Source: Mycolicibacterium goodii
Lineage (GTDB): Bacteria; Actinomycetota; Actinomycetes; Mycobacteriales; Mycobacteriaceae
Direction of reading: 5' to 3'
Assembly: GCF_001187505.1 (NCBI RefSeq)
Contig: NZ_CP012150.1
Location: 5,614,048 to 5,678,047 of the forward strand
Length of the DNA: 64,000 bases
Shown piece after piece: positions 12,085 to 21,896 of this stretch (the first letter of the stretch is position 1; every line of letters starts with the position of its first letter). Below the pieces are notes generated by a model. That model saw only the letters and a list, made by a program, of their open reading frames with translations, was not told the origin of the DNA and searched no databases. Both the position numbers and the translations under genes were made by a program.

Positions 12085-12825
12085 TCAGGCCGTATAACCG
12101 CCATCGATGTTCCAATTGGCGCCGGTGACGAAACCGGATTCCGGACCGGCCAGGTAACTCACCACTCCAGCTACCTCGGTCGCCTGGCCGTACCGGCCCA
12201 GTGCGATGAAACTCCTGCTTGCGTCGGCGTATTCACCTCGGTCGGGGTTCATATCGGTGGCGGTCGGACCGGGCTGAACGTTGTTGATGGTGATGCCCCG
12301 TGGGGCCTGCTCACGGGTAAGCCCTCGGGTCAGCCCGGCGATGGCCGCCTTCGTCATGGCGTACACGGCCAGCCCAGGAATGGCCAACCGGTCGGCGTAG
12401 ACGCTGCCGATGTTGATGATCCGGCCACCTTCGCCGAGATGGGGAATAGCGGCCTGGATCGCAGCGAAGACGCCACGCACGTTGACGGCGACCATCCGGT
12501 CGAACTCCTCGAGACCCAGCGACTCGACATCGCCGAAGGTACCCACGCCGGCGTTGTTGACCAGGATGTCCAACCCGCCCAGCTGCGAAACCGTCGCCTC
12601 GACCGAAGTCCTGACCTGCTCGGCGTTTCCCGCGTCGGCTCGGAACGCGACTGCCGTCCCACCGTCGGCCTCGACCTCGGCCACGAGCTTCGCCGACTCA
12701 GCCGCCGAGGAACTGTAGGTGAACGCCACCGCGGCTCCGTCGGCAGCCAGGCGCCGCACGATCGCTGCCCCGATTCCACGTGCGCCCCCGGTCACCAGCG
12801 CCAGTCGCCCGGTCAGATCTGTCAT
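12085..12825 (-). CDS. SDR-family NAD(P)-dependent oxidoreductase
   Basis: 246 aa classical short-chain dehydrogenase. Cofactor motif VTGGARGIGAA near residue 10, NNAG at about 88, and catalytic Ser...Tyr-X3-Lys in NIGSVYAD and VYAMTKAA. The loop FTYSSSAAE after strand 2 lacks the acidic residue that favours NAD, so NADP is more likely. The C-terminal NWNIDGGYTA resembles FabG-like reductases. Substrate unknown. ATG 12825 follows GAAGGATGACC; an upstream in-frame start at 12918 has no ribosome binding site and would cover the divergent promoter. Confidence 0.88.
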   Translation of the reverse strand: MTDLTGRLALVTGGARGIGAAIVRRLAADGAAVAFTYSSSAAESAKLVAEVEADGGTAVAFRADAGNAEQVRTSVEATVSQLGGLDILVNNAGVGTFGDVESLGLEEFDRMVAVNVRGVFAAIQAAIPHLGEGGRIINIGSVYADRLAIPGLAVYAMTKAAIAGLTRGLTREQAPRGITINNVQPGPTATDMNPDRGEYADASRSFIALGRYGQATEVAGVVSYLAGPESGFVTGANWNIDGGYTA

Positions 12826-12902
12826 GTGGTCATCCTTCGCTCGTTGATGGAGGTCTCTATTGAGGGACGTTGGATTCCCGTCGAACATTCGCGCCAAGAC
12901 CG

Positions 12903-12923
12903 CCGGTTTGCCAGGCAAACCGG
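12903..12923. promoter_or_regulatory. Perfect 21-bp palindrome between divergent SDR genes
   Basis: Arms CCGGTTTGCC (12903-12912) and GGCAAACCGG (12914-12923) around a single A. It sits centrally in the 182-bp divergent spacer, 78 bp and 85 bp from the two start codons, so an operator shared by both genes is the simplest reading. No regulator gene is adjacent. Confidence 0.65.
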
Positions 12924-13007
12924 ACGTACTCGACCCCGCGACACAGCGAAGGAATTCGTCTCAGGAATCGTTCACCACGGCACAGACACATCGAGACGAG
13001 GACAGCG

Positions 13008-13877
13008 ATGAGAATTCGGCAAGGAGACGTAGCACTCATCACGGGCGCTTCCCGGGGGCTCGGCCGCCACATCGCACTGGCGCTGGCCAGCCGCGGAATG
13101 AACCTGGTGCTGGCCGCGCGTAGTCAGGACGCACTCGACGCCGTGGCCGCAGAGGTGCGCACCGCGACCAGCGCCACGGTGTCCACGGTGGTCGTCGACC
13201 TGGCCGATCGCACACAGGCAGCTGCTCTGGCGCGACGGGCGGCCGACGTGGGCGGCCCCATCGACCTGCTCGTCAACAACGCTGGGATCGAATCCGTGGG
13301 TAGGCCAGAGGAATCGGACCTCGACGATCTTGGTGCGATGACCGACGTCAATCTGCTGGCACCGATGCTGTTGACCAGAACCGTCCTGCCCGACATGATC
13401 AGACGCGGCCGTGGCCACGTCGTCAATGTTTCGTCGGTGGCAGGGCTGGTCGGCAGCGCCTACGCGGAGTCCTACAACGCCACCAAGTTCGGCCTTGTCG
13501 GATACACCCGCGCCCTCCGAATGACAGCTCAAGATCGAGGCTGGAACGTGAGCGCATCGGTGGTCTGCCCAGGTTTCATGGCGGCGGAGGACGGGATGTA
13601 TGCGAATCAGGTGAAAGAGTTCGGGGCGACCGCACCCAAGGCCATCGGATGCATGCCGGTCGACGCATTGGGCAGGGCGGTCGTGGAGGCCGTCGAGAAG
13701 GATCTACCCGACGCCATCGTCGCGCCGGGCGCACTGAGGGCGGTGGCGGTGGCCTCGATCGCCATGCCCAGACTGTTCGAGCGCATCGCCCGAAAGGCCA
13801 ACCTCGCCGCGCCGTTCCGGACGATCGCCGAGCACCGCGGGGCTCGGCGCAGCGGGGACGCCCAGCCGAACGCCTGA
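13008..13877 (+). CDS. SDR-family oxidoreductase with C-terminal extension
   Basis: 289 aa short-chain dehydrogenase. Cofactor motif ITGASRGLGRH at about residue 11, NNAG near 88, catalytic Ser in NVSSVAGLVG and SYNATKFG as Tyr-X3-Lys. The loop LAARSQDALDAV with Arg after strand 2 favours NADP. The last 60 residues (RAVAVASIAMPRLFERIARK) are amphipathic, as in membrane-associated SDRs. ATG 13008 follows GACGAGGACAGCG. It is divergent from the other SDR and probably shares its control through the palindrome at 12903. Substrate unknown. Confidence 0.88.
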   Translation: MRIRQGDVALITGASRGLGRHIALALASRGMNLVLAARSQDALDAVAAEVRTATSATVSTVVVDLADRTQAAALARRAADVGGPIDLLVNNAGIESVGRPEESDLDDLGAMTDVNLLAPMLLTRTVLPDMIRRGRGHVVNVSSVAGLVGSAYAESYNATKFGLVGYTRALRMTAQDRGWNVSASVVCPGFMAAEDGMYANQVKEFGATAPKAIGCMPVDALGRAVVEAVEKDLPDAIVAPGALRAVAVASIAMPRLFERIARKANLAAPFRTIAEHRGARRSGDAQPNA

Positions 13878-14014
13878 GATGAGGATCGCATCAGCCAAAG
13901 TGATGATGAGCGAACCCGTGACGCGCCGATGTCCGGGGACCGGAGGCGGGTGAGCGAAACCGATTACCACCGACCGGAATTCCGACACTGACAACCACAC
14001 CGGCAGCTGGCCTC

Positions 14015-14020
14015 TAGGGT
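14015..14020 (+). promoter_or_regulatory. -10 element of leaderless META lipoprotein gene
   Basis: TAGGGT, 6 nt before the ATG at 14027, with no ribosome binding site between. The spacing implies transcription starts at the initiation codon. Confidence 0.5.
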
Positions 14021-14026
14021 GAAACC

Positions 14027-14797
14027 ATGCGTCTGTTCCCGATCGTCCCGGTTGCGCTCGCGGTCCTGACGGTCACGGCGTGCGCGGGCAACGTCAACGC
14101 CGACGACAACACCCTCGACGGCCGCACGTTCGTCTCGGTGGAGGTCGAGGGCGAACAGATCCCCGGCGGTGGCCCGCTGACCGTACAGTTCGACGGCGGA
14201 CAGATCAGCACGTTCGCCGGATGCAACCACGGATCGGGCACGGTCGACCTTTCCGACGGCCACATCGCGACACAACTGGCTAGCACGATGATGGGCTGCC
14301 CACCACCGATCAGTGATGCCGATCAGTGGACATCCCGGTTCTTCGGCGCCAAGCCATCGTGGTCGCTCGACGGTGACACGCTCGTACTCAAGACCGACAG
14401 TGCCACGGTCACACTGCAGGACAAGAAGGTGGTGCACCCGGATCGGCCGCTCACGGGTACCACCTGGCAGGTGACGAGCCTGGTGTCATCGCAGGCGGTC
14501 AGCACGTCGCGCGCACTGGAAGATGCCAAGCCGACATTGACGATCGCCGACGACGGCAACCTTACCGGGTTCACCGGATGCAATCAGTTCAACGGGCGCG
14601 CCGAGGTCTCCGGCTCGCCCGCGATCATCGAGTTCGGCCCGCTGGCAACGACACGCAAGGCGTGCCCGGAAGACGTGACCGCCGTCGAGCGGGCGGTGCT
14701 GCGGGTGCTGACCGGCAAGGTGCAGACGGCGATCGCCTCCGATGAACTCCGTCTGACCGGGGCCGACGGCTACGGGCTGGTACTGCGAGCCCAATGA
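14027..14797 (+). CDS. META/HslJ-domain lipoprotein with two repeats
   Basis: 256 aa. Signal peptide with lipobox V-T-A-C (Cys at about 19), so anchored on the outer face of the membrane. Two META (DUF306/HslJ-like) domains follow, at about residues 29-125 and 140-250. Each carries the signature F.GCN (STFAGCNHGSG and TGFTGCNQFNG) and a later paired cysteine (MMGCPP, RKACPE). HslJ-type proteins are linked to stress and novobiocin resistance in E. coli; no activity is established for mycobacterial forms. Its stop lies 7 bp from that of the convergent aldR. Confidence 0.88.
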   Translation: MRLFPIVPVALAVLTVTACAGNVNADDNTLDGRTFVSVEVEGEQIPGGGPLTVQFDGGQISTFAGCNHGSGTVDLSDGHIATQLASTMMGCPPPISDADQWTSRFFGAKPSWSLDGDTLVLKTDSATVTLQDKKVVHPDRPLTGTTWQVTSLVSSQAVSTSRALEDAKPTLTIADDGNLTGFTGCNQFNGRAEVSGSPAIIEFGPLATTRKACPEDVTAVERAVLRVLTGKVQTAIASDELRLTGADGYGLVLRAQ

Positions 14798-14804
14798 CAT
14801 CCGA

Positions 14805-15299
14805 TCAGAGCGGCGACGCACCCCGCAGGTGCTCGAAGATCAGCGACGTCTGCGTGCCCGCCACGTCGGAGTCGGCATTGAGGTTCTCCACCACGAACTT
14901 TCGCAGATCCTCGGTGTCACGGGCCGCGACGTGCAGGATGAAGTCGTCCCCGCCTGCGAGGAAATACACATCCATCACCTGAGGCCGGGTGCGGATCTGC
15001 GCGATGAAGCTGCGGATCTTGCCGCGGGCGTTGGATTGCAGGCTCACCGAGATCATGGCCTGAAGCCCCAGCCCGACGGCCGCCGGGTCGATATCGGTGT
15101 AGAAACCGCGGATGACCCCGATCTCCTGGAGACGGCGAACCCGCCCGTGACACGTCGACGGAGCAATGCCCACAAGCTCCGCCAGTGCGCTGTTGGGCAT
15201 GCGCGCATCGTCGTGCAGGGCCAGCAAAATGCGGCGGTCGATCTCGTCGATGTCACGGTTCCGAACATCCTTCGGCGAGCCCGGCGTTTGCGGCCTCAT
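14805..15299 (-). CDS. aldR: Lrp/AsnC-family regulator AldR
   Basis: 164 aa. N-terminal helix-turn-helix (about 15-60: DEIDRRILLALHDDARMPNSALAE, VGIAPSTCHGRVRRL) and C-terminal RAM ligand-binding domain (AMISVSLQSNARGKIRSFI, VYFLAGGDDFILHV). Divergent location next to ald identifies it as AldR, which activates ald in the presence of alanine and represses it otherwise in mycobacteria. ATG 15299 is chosen because AGAAGGA lies 9 nt upstream; the ATG at 15320 opens the same frame but has a weak site. The 116-bp spacer to ald must hold the AldR sites; I could not assign them. Confidence 0.92.
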   Translation of the reverse strand: MRPQTPGSPKDVRNRDIDEIDRRILLALHDDARMPNSALAELVGIAPSTCHGRVRRLQEIGVIRGFYTDIDPAAVGLGLQAMISVSLQSNARGKIRSFIAQIRTRPQVMDVYFLAGGDDFILHVAARDTEDLRKFVVENLNADSDVAGTQTSLIFEHLRGASPL

Positions 15300-15415
15300 G
15301 ACTGAGGATCCTTCTACCATGGAGCGAGCCTACCGAATCTTATGCAGAGATATTGATCCGTATCCGAAGGTTCTTCACACTTAGAGGTGACATTACCCCT
15401 TCTGAAGGAGCGATC

Positions 15416-16531
15416 ATGCTCGTCGGAATCCCGACCGAGATCAAGAACAACGAGTACCGAGTCGCCATCACCCCCGCGGGCGTGGCAGAGCTGACCCGCA
15501 GGGGTCACGAGGTGATCATCCAGGCCGGCGCCGGCGAGGGTTCGGCCGTCTCGGATCGCGACTTCAAGGCGGCGGGCGCCGAGATCGTCAACACCGCCGA
15601 TCAGGTCTGGTCCGAAGCCGAGCTGCTGCTCAAGGTCAAGGAGCCGATCGAGGCCGAGTACTCGCGCATGCGCAAGGGCCAGACCCTGTTCACCTACCTG
15701 CACCTCGCGGCGTCCAAGCCGTGCACCGATGCGCTGCTCGCATCCGGCACCACCTCGATCGCCTATGAGACCGTGCAGACCGCCGACGGTGCGCTGCCTC
15801 TCTTGGCGCCGATGAGCGAGGTCGCCGGCCGGCTCTCCGCCCAGGTCGGCGCCTACCACCTGATGCGCAGCCACGGAGGCCGCGGTGTGCTGATGGGCGG
15901 AGTCCCCGGCGTTGCTCCCGCCGAGGTCGTCGTGATCGGCGCGGGCACCGCCGGTTACAACGCTGCACGTGTGGCCGCGGGTATGGGCGCCCATGTGACG
16001 GTGTTCGACCTCAACATCAACACGCTGCGCCGCGTCGACGGCGAGTTCGGCGGTCGCATCGAGACGCGCTACTCGTCGAGTCTGGAACTCGAAGAAGCCG
16101 TCAAGCGGGCCGACCTGGTGATCGGTGCGGTCCTGGTGCCCGGCGCCAAGGCCCCCAAGCTGGTCAGCAATTCGACTGTCGCGCATATGAAGTCGGGCGC
16201 GGTGCTCGTCGACATCGCGATCGACCAGGGTGGCTGCTTCGAGGACTCGCGGCCCACCACCCACGACGAGCCCACCTTCAACGTCCACGACACGGTTTTC
16301 TACTGTGTGGCGAACATGCCCGGCGCGGTGCCGCGCACCTCGACGTTCGCGCTGACCAACTCGACCATGCCGTACGTGCTCAAGCTCGCCGACCAGGGCT
16401 GGCAGGCCGCCTGCGCCGCCGATCCGGCGCTCGCCAAGGGTCTTTCGACCCACGACGGCAAGCTGCTGTCCGCGGCTGTCGCCAAGGATCTGGAACTGCC
16501 CTACACCGATCCGGCGGAGTTCCTGGCGTAA
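15416..16531 (+). CDS. ald: L-alanine dehydrogenase
   Basis: 371 aa, identical in length to M. tuberculosis Ald. It interconverts alanine and pyruvate plus ammonia with NAD. Visible: N-terminal [13 protein letters not shown], catalytic Lys in LLLKVKEP (about 75), His96 in YLHLAA, the nucleotide-binding loop [12 protein letters not shown] (about 174-185) and the catalytic Asp in [10 protein letters not shown] (about 270). ATG 15416 follows GAAGGAGCGATC, an ideal ribosome binding site. It is expected to be induced by alanine or low oxygen via AldR. Confidence 0.98.
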   Translation: MLVGIPTEIKNNEYRVAITPAGVAELTRRGHEVIIQAGAGEGSAVSDRDFKAAGAEIVNTADQVWSEAELLLKVKEPIEAEYSRMRKGQTLFTYLHLAASKPCTDALLASGTTSIAYETVQTADGALPLLAPMSEVAGRLSAQVGAYHLMRSHGGRGVLMGGVPGVAPAEVVVIGAGTAGYNAARVAAGMGAHVTVFDLNINTLRRVDGEFGGRIETRYSSSLELEEAVKRADLVIGAVLVPGAKAPKLVSNSTVAHMKSGAVLVDIAIDQGGCFEDSRPTTHDEPTFNVHDTVFYCVANMPGAVPRTSTFALTNSTMPYVLKLADQGWQAACAADPALAKGLSTHDGKLLSAAVAKDLELPYTDPAEFLA

Positions 16532-16553
16532 CGACGCATCACGACCCACCCGA

Positions 16554-16591
16554 GAATCGCCCGGCCGGACCCGTTCCGCGCCGGGCGATTC
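16554..16591. terminator. Bidirectional hairpin between ald and bla
   Basis: Perfect 12-bp arms (16554-16565 and 16580-16591) with a 14-nt loop, between the convergent ald and beta-lactamase genes. No U-run on either side, so it is a GC-hairpin type terminator. Confidence 0.7.
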
Positions 16592-16594
16592 GCA

Positions 16595-17470
16595 TCACAA
16601 GAGACCGGGCAGCACCATCGCCGTGAGTTCACCGATCAGCGGCCGGAACCCGGCCGCCTTCGGATCGTCTCCGCCCGAACGAACCATCAGCGCCAACAGG
16701 ATCCGTTGCCCCTGTGGGCCGTAGGCGATGCCCACGTCGTTGGTGGACCCGTAGTCGCCGCTGCCGGTCTTGTCGGCACTGGTCCACCCGTCGGGCAATC
16801 CCGCGCGCATGCTTGAGGTCTGATTGGCCCGCATCCACTCGTCGAGCAACTGACGCTGCGGCGGGTTCAGCACATCGCCGGTGAGAAACGCGCGGAAACC
16901 GCCGGCCAACGCAGCCGGGGTGCTGGTGTCACGCGGATCTGCGGGCACCGCGGAGTTCAGTTCCACCTCCCAACGGTCCAGTCGCGTGCGCTGGTCACCG
17001 ATCGACCGCGCGAACTCTGTGACCGCGGGCGGCCCGCCGATCTGATTGAGCAGCAGGTTCGCCGCGGCGTTGTCGCTGCGCTGCAGCGCCGCCTGGCACA
17101 ACTCGGCCAGCGTCAGCTCACCACCGGCGTGCTCTTCGGTGATCGGCGAATTGGGCAACAGAACGGAGGGATCGACGAATACGCGGTCGTCCAGCGACAA
17201 CTCGCCGCGCTGCGCGCCCTGCAGCACCCTGGCCGCGAGATAAGCCTTGAACGTGGAGCACATGGCGAACGAATCGTCGGCACGGTGTGCCACGGTCCGG
17301 TTCGAATCCAGGTTGACCGCGTAGGCGCCGATCACTGCGTTGTGGCGTTGTTCCAGATCGACGATCCCGCCTTCGACGGGCGCCGCCGAAGCGATCGGCA
17401 TACGTACACCGGCCGCCGCCACCGCCGCGAGGGATCCGATCAACACACTGCGTCGTGAGAGATCTGTCAT
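16595..17470 (-). CDS. bla: Class A beta-lactamase, Tat-exported
   Basis: 291 aa. The leader [10 protein letters not shown] is a twin-arginine signal, with cleavage likely after ASA (about 29), so the enzyme is folded before export. The active site is complete: S-T-F-K (Ser at 72), S-D-N in QRSDNAA, the omega-loop Glu in WEVELN and K-T-G in ADKTGSGD. The same frame and motifs characterise the chromosomal BlaS of M. smegmatis, with clear sequence differences. ATG 17470 has TAGGGT 7 nt upstream, suggesting leaderless transcription from within the pepR 3' end. Confidence 0.95.
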   Translation of the reverse strand: MTDLSRRSVLIGSLAAVAAAGVRMPIASAAPVEGGIVDLEQRHNAVIGAYAVNLDSNRTVAHRADDSFAMCSTFKAYLAARVLQGAQRGELSLDDRVFVDPSVLLPNSPITEEHAGGELTLAELCQAALQRSDNAAANLLLNQIGGPPAVTEFARSIGDQRTRLDRWEVELNSAVPADPRDTSTPAALAGGFRAFLTGDVLNPPQRQLLDEWMRANQTSSMRAGLPDGWTSADKTGSGDYGSTNDVGIAYGPQGQRILLALMVRSGGDDPKAAGFRPLIGELTAMVLPGLL

Positions 17471-17477
17471 CCGACCC

Positions 17478-17483
17478 ACCCTA
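17478..17483 (-). promoter_or_regulatory. -10 element of leaderless bla
   Basis: TAGGGT on the minus strand, 7 nt before the bla ATG. It lies in the 18-bp spacer after pepR. Confidence 0.5.
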
Positions 17484-17488
17484 ACGGA

Positions 17489-18841
17489 TCAGCTGGCGAT
17501 GTCCTGAAGTGGTTGTGGCAGTGACGCTTTGGAAGTGTCCGGACCGAGAACCGCGGCACCGTAGTCGCGGGTGAGCAGTTGCCGCGCCACCGCGTTGACC
17601 TCGTCGAGGGTGACCGCGTCGATCTGCGCGAGGGTCTGCTCGATGCTGCGATGCTCGCCGTAATTCAGTTCGGCGCGGCCGATCCGGTGCATGCGTGACG
17701 CGGAATCCTCCAGGCCGAGCACCAGACCACCACGCAGCGAACCCTTGGCGATACGGCACTCGTTCTCGGAGATGCCGTCACGCGCAACGGTCTGCAGAAC
17801 ATCGGTCGTGACGCGCACGACCTCCTCGAACCGCTCCGGCAGGCATCCGGCGTAGATCGACAGCGCACCGCTGTCGGAGAAGGTGTCCACAGTGGAGTAC
17901 ACCGAGTACGCCAAACCGCGGGTCTCCCGGATCTCCTGGAACAGCCGCGAACTCAGTCCGCCACCGAGCGCGGTGTTGAGAACCGACAGCGCCCACCGGT
18001 GTTCCCAGTGGCGTCCCGGCGTCCGCACCCCGAGCGATACGTGCGTCTGCTCGCCGTCGCGTTCGACGACACGCAGCGACGGCCGTCCGGGCACCCGACC
18101 GGACCCCTTGCGGGGCGGCACGGCGGTGCGCCCTTCGACCAACCGCCTGCCGAAATGCTCACGCGCCAGGGCCACAACCTCGTCGTGGTCGACGTTGCCC
18201 GCCACCGCGAGCACCATCCGGTCCGGCGTGTAGCGCCGAATGTGGAACGAATGCAGTTGTGCGCGAGTCATTTCCGAGATCGAGTCGACGCTGCCGATCA
18301 CCGGGCGCCCGACCGGGTGGTCACCGAACATCGCCGACAGGAAGACGTCACCGAGGGTGTCCTCGGGATCGTCGTCGCGCATCGCGATCTCCTCGAGCAC
18401 CACATCGCGTTCGAGCTCGACGTCCTCTGCCGCGCAGCGGCCACGCAACACCACGTCGGCCACGAGATCGACCGCGAGTTCCAGATCGGAATCCAGAACG
18501 TGCGCGTAGTAACACGTGTGCTCACGCGCGGTGAACGCGTTCAGCTCACCGCCCACCGCGTCGACCGCCTGGGCGATGTCGACCGCGGTGCGGGTGGGCG
18601 TGGCCTTGAACAGCAGGTGCTCCAGGAAATGCGCGGCGCCCGCGACGCTGCGTCCCTCGTCACGGGAGCCGACGCCGACCCACACCCCCACCGACGCCGA
18701 GTGCACGTACGGGAGGTACTCGGTGACGACGCGCAGTCCGCCGGGCAGCGTGGTCCGGCGGACCTGCGTCGTTTCCAGGATGGTCTCGGTCAACGATGAC
18801 GCCGATGACGCCGAATCAGGCCTCGGCCGGTGCAACATCAC
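17489..18841 (-). CDS. pepR: M16 zinc peptidase PepR (Rv2782c-like)
   Basis: 450 aa mitochondrial-processing-peptidase-like protein. The inverted zinc site H-F-L-E-H is near residue 71, with the third ligand Glu downstream ([15 protein letters not shown] region), and the C-terminal half has the R.Y motif [24 protein letters not shown]. Such enzymes degrade peptides in the cytoplasm. The GTG at 18841 overlaps the end of gpsI by 26 bp and follows AAGG; ATG 18838 is equally possible. Order gpsI-pepR is conserved in mycobacteria. Confidence 0.93.
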   Translation of the reverse strand: MMLHRPRPDSASSASSLTETILETTQVRRTTLPGGLRVVTEYLPYVHSASVGVWVGVGSRDEGRSVAGAAHFLEHLLFKATPTRTAVDIAQAVDAVGGELNAFTAREHTCYYAHVLDSDLELAVDLVADVVLRGRCAAEDVELERDVVLEEIAMRDDDPEDTLGDVFLSAMFGDHPVGRPVIGSVDSISEMTRAQLHSFHIRRYTPDRMVLAVAGNVDHDEVVALAREHFGRRLVEGRTAVPPRKGSGRVPGRPSLRVVERDGEQTHVSLGVRTPGRHWEHRWALSVLNTALGGGLSSRLFQEIRETRGLAYSVYSTVDTFSDSGALSIYAGCLPERFEEVVRVTTDVLQTVARDGISENECRIAKGSLRGGLVLGLEDSASRMHRIGRAELNYGEHRSIEQTLAQIDAVTLDEVNAVARQLLTRDYGAAVLGPDTSKASLPQPLQDIAS

Positions 18842-21122
18842 CGGCAGCCTTATCGGCCTTCTCGGCGCCCTCGGTCGACTCGGCGGCTTCCTCGGCGACG
18901 AGCACCAGCGAGATCTTGCCGCGGTTGTCGATGTCGGCGATCTCCACCCGGAGCTTGTCGCCGACCTTCACCACGTCCTCGACCTTGGCGATGCGCTTGC
19001 CCTTGCCGAGCTTGCTTATGTGCACCAGCCCGTCGCGGCCCGGGAGCAGCGACACGAAGGCACCGAAGTCGGTGGTCTTGACGACCGTGCCGAGGAACCG
19101 CTCGCCGACCTTGGGCAGCTGCGGATTGGCGATCGCGTTGATCTTGTCGATGGCGGCCTGCGCGGACAGCCCGTCGGCGGCGCCGACGAACACCGTGCCG
19201 TCGTCCTCGATCGAGATCTGGGCGCCGGTCTCCTCGGTGATCGAGTTGATCATCTTGCCCTTGGGGCCGATGACCTCGCCGATCTTGTCCACCGGAACCT
19301 TGATGGTGGTGATCCGAGGCGCGTACGGGCTCATCTCGTCGGGGCGGTCGATGGCCTCGGCCATCACGTCGAGGATCGTCAGCCGCGCGTCCTTGGCCTG
19401 GCTGAGCGCACCGGCCAGCACCTGCGACGGGATGCCGTCGAGCTTGGTGTCGAGCTGCAGCGCCGTCACGAAGTCCTTGGTGCCCGCAACCTTGAAGTCC
19501 ATGTCACCGAAGGCGTCCTCGGCGCCGAGGATGTCGGTGAGGGCGACGTAGCGACGCTCGGTCTTCTTGCCGTCTCCCGCCTCAACTTCAATGTCGTCGG
19601 ACACCAGGCCCATGGCGATACCGGCGACCGGCGCCTTCAGCGGCACACCCGCGTTGAGCAGGGCGAGCGTCGAGGCGCACACCGAACCCATCGACGTCGA
19701 GCCGTTGGAGCCCAGCGCCTCGGACACCTGGCGGATGGCGTACGGGAACTCCTCGATGCTCGGCAGCACCGGCACCAGTGCCCGCTCGGCCAGCGCGCCG
19801 TGGCCGATCTCGCGACGCTTCGGCGAGCCGACGCGACCGGTCTCACCGGTCGAGTACGGCGGGAAGTTGTAGTGGTGCATGTAGCGCTTGGTGTTCTCCG
19901 GCCCCAGCGAGTCGATCTGCTGAGCCATCTTGATCATGTCCAGCGTGGTGACGCCCAGGATCTGGGTCTCCCCGCGCTCGAACAGCGCGCTGCCGTGCGC
20001 CCGCGGGATCACCGCAACCTCGGCCGAGAGGGCCCGGATGTCGGTGATGCCACGCCCGTCGATACGGAAGTGATCGGTCAGGATGCGCTGGCGCACAAGC
20101 TTTTTGGTCAGGGAGCGGAACGCGGCGCCGATTTCCTTCTCACGTCCGGCGTAGGTCTCGGCGAGACGCTCGAGCACCTCGACCTTGATCTCGTCGGTGC
20201 GGTCGTTGCGCTCGGTCTTGCCCGCGATGGTCAGGGCCTCCGACAGCGCGTCGGTGGCCACCGAGGCAACCGCGTAGTACACGTCTTCCTCGTAATCGGG
20301 GAACACCGGGTACTCGCCTGCCGGCTTGGCCGCGCGATCGGCGAGCTCCTGCTGCGCGGCGCACAGCACCTTGATGAACGGCTTGGCGGCCTCGAGGCCC
20401 TCGGCGACGACGGCCTCGGTGGGGGCCTGCGCGCCGCCGGCGATCAGCTCGACGACGTTCTCGGTCGCCTCGGCCTCGACCATCATGATCGCCACGTCGC
20501 CGTCTTCGAGGACGCGGCCGGCGACCACCATGTCGAACACGGCGCGCTCAAGCTGCTCGACGGTCGGGAACGCGACCCACTGGCCGCCGTCGGCGGTGCC
20601 GACACTCGGATCATTGATCAGCGCGATGCGGGTGCCGCCGACCGGGCCCGAGAACGGCAGACCCGCGAGCTGCGTCGACGCCGAGGCGGCGTTGATCGCG
20701 AGCACGTCGTACAGATCATTGGGATCCAGGCTCAGCACGGTCACCACGACCTGGATCTCGTTGCGCAGGCCATCGACGAACGACGGGCGCAGCGGACGGT
20801 CGATCAGACGGCAGGTCAGGATCGCGTCGGTGGAGGGACGGCCCTCACGACGGAAGAACGACCCAGGGATCCGGCCCGCGGCGTACATCCGCTCCTCGAC
20901 GTCCACCGTCAGCGGGAAGAAGTCGAAGTGGTCCTTGGGGTTCTTGCTGGCGGTCGTCGCGCTCAGCAGCATGGTCTCGTCGTCGAGATAGGCGACGGCG
21001 GAGCCGGCGGCCTGCTGGGCGAGGCGCCCGGTCTCGAAGCGGATGGTCCGGGTGCCGAAGCTCCCGTTGTCGATGACAGCGGTCGATTCGAACACACCGT
21101 CTTCAAGTTCGACTACAGACAT
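18816..21122 (-). CDS. gpsI: Polyribonucleotide nucleotidyltransferase (PNPase, GpsI)
   Basis: 768 aa. Two RNase PH domains (about 10-240 and 350-590), an all-helical linker between, a KH domain (about 595-655, [21 protein letters not shown]) and an S1 domain (about 665-740, [28 protein letters not shown]). The catalytic core [17 protein letters not shown] with downstream [10 protein letters not shown] is intact. It degrades RNA phosphorolytically from the 3' end and can polymerise tails. The end is an Ala/Glu-rich tail. ATG 21122 has AAAGAGG 12 nt upstream. Transcribed towards pepR. Confidence 0.98.
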   Translation of the reverse strand: MSVVELEDGVFESTAVIDNGSFGTRTIRFETGRLAQQAAGSAVAYLDDETMLLSATTASKNPKDHFDFFPLTVDVEERMYAAGRIPGSFFRREGRPSTDAILTCRLIDRPLRPSFVDGLRNEIQVVVTVLSLDPNDLYDVLAINAASASTQLAGLPFSGPVGGTRIALINDPSVGTADGGQWVAFPTVEQLERAVFDMVVAGRVLEDGDVAIMMVEAEATENVVELIAGGAQAPTEAVVAEGLEAAKPFIKVLCAAQQELADRAAKPAGEYPVFPDYEEDVYYAVASVATDALSEALTIAGKTERNDRTDEIKVEVLERLAETYAGREKEIGAAFRSLTKKLVRQRILTDHFRIDGRGITDIRALSAEVAVIPRAHGSALFERGETQILGVTTLDMIKMAQQIDSLGPENTKRYMHHYNFPPYSTGETGRVGSPKRREIGHGALAERALVPVLPSIEEFPYAIRQVSEALGSNGSTSMGSVCASTLALLNAGVPLKAPVAGIAMGLVSDDIEVEAGDGKKTERRYVALTDILGAEDAFGDMDFKVAGTKDFVTALQLDTKLDGIPSQVLAGALSQAKDARLTILDVMAEAIDRPDEMSPYAPRITTIKVPVDKIGEVIGPKGKMINSITEETGAQISIEDDGTVFVGAADGLSAQAAIDKINAIANPQLPKVGERFLGTVVKTTDFGAFVSLLPGRDGLVHISKLGKGKRIAKVEDVVKVGDKLRVEIADIDNRGKISLVLVAEEAAESTEGAEKADKAAGDVAPAEA

Positions 21123-21524
21123 TTAGTCCAGTGGCCTCTTTCGGATTCATCACCTTTTCGCGTCGTCACGCTCAGAAAGCCACGGCTCTTGATACGGCTA
21201 CGGCCGTCGATCGAAGCTGTCGGGAGACACCTGTTTGGATTCCCGGCAGCCACTACCGAAGACCGCCCGATCAGGCTGGCCCTGACGTGACTCGCAGGAA
21301 CAGCACCCACGGATCGCGGATGTCGCACCTGACGTTCGTACGACCATCGAGCGCCCATTGAGCAGACTTCGGCCATCGAACGCCCTCATGTTACACGGCA
21401 GCAACAGCGGGAACGCCATTGCAGCGGGGATTGGATGTGCCCTGCAGGATCGCGGTGGTCCACAAACGCGAGTACCGCGGACGCCCGAGGGGCGGCCGCG
21501 GTACTCGTTGCACTCAGCTTCGCG
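21123..21524. other. Spacer between rpsO and gpsI
   Basis: 402 bp with no convincing gene. It contains the rpsO terminator (21469-21507) and must hold the gpsI promoter. A TAACAT -10-like hexamer lies on the minus strand at 21388-21393, without a good -35. M. tuberculosis has a lipoprotein gene (lppU) here; none is visible in this sequence. Confidence 0.6.
21469..21507 (-). terminator. rpsO terminator
   Basis: Perfect 12-bp arms (CGAGTACCGCGG at 21469-21480 and its complement at 21496-21507) with a 15-nt loop, 18 bp after the rpsO stop. On the transcribed strand it is followed by CGTTTGTG, a weak U-rich tail. Confidence 0.75.
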
Positions 21525-21794
21525 TCAGCGACGCAGCCCGAGGCGCTCGATCAGCGAGCGGTAGCGGGCGACATCGACCTGCGCGACGTACTTCAACAGC
21601 CGGCGACGACGACCCACGAGCAGCAGCAGACCGCGCCGCGAGTGGTGATCGTGCTTGTGCACCTTCAGGTGCTCGGTCAGGTCCTGGATACGCTTGGTCA
21701 GCAGTGCGACCTGGGCTTCCGGGGAGCCGGTGTCGGTCTCATGCAGGCCGTACGAGCTCAGGATCTCTTTTTTCTGCTCGGCAGTAAGCGCCAC
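21525..21794 (-). CDS. rpsO: 30S ribosomal protein S15
   Basis: 89 aa, full length for uS15. Motifs [47 protein letters not shown] and the terminal [10 protein letters not shown] bind 16S rRNA helices 20-22 in the 30S platform. GTG at 21794 follows GGAG at 7 nt. The family often autoregulates through its leader; a 75-80 nt leader is expected from the -10 element at 21876, but no pseudoknot was tested. Confidence 0.98.
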   Translation of the reverse strand: MALTAEQKKEILSSYGLHETDTGSPEAQVALLTKRIQDLTEHLKVHKHDHHSRRGLLLLVGRRRRLLKYVAQVDVARYRSLIERLGLRR

Positions 21795-21875
21795 GAAACA
21801 ACTCCATCAATTCGGTCCGCGAACAAATTCTCGACACAGCCACCGCGGCCTGCAGCATGCGCCGGATCGCCGAGA

Positions 21876-21881
21876 AGTGTA
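21876..21881 (-). promoter_or_regulatory. Candidate -10 for rpsO
   Basis: TACACT on the minus strand about 82 bp before the rpsO start, within the short ribF-rpsO spacer. No -35 was recognised. Confidence 0.4.
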
Positions 21882-21896
21882 GCAGCGCCGATCACG

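Noticed and set aside
12085..13877. Divergent SDR pair as part of a toxin-antitoxin or defence module
   Set aside because: Both genes are complete classical SDRs with intact catalytic motifs.
15314..16549. 411-codon minus-strand open frame across ald
   Set aside because: Antisense to full-length alanine dehydrogenase.
18516..21290. 924-codon plus-strand open frame across gpsI
   Set aside because: Antisense to the clear PNPase gene; His/Arg/Gly-rich shadow with no motifs, typical of high-GC DNA.
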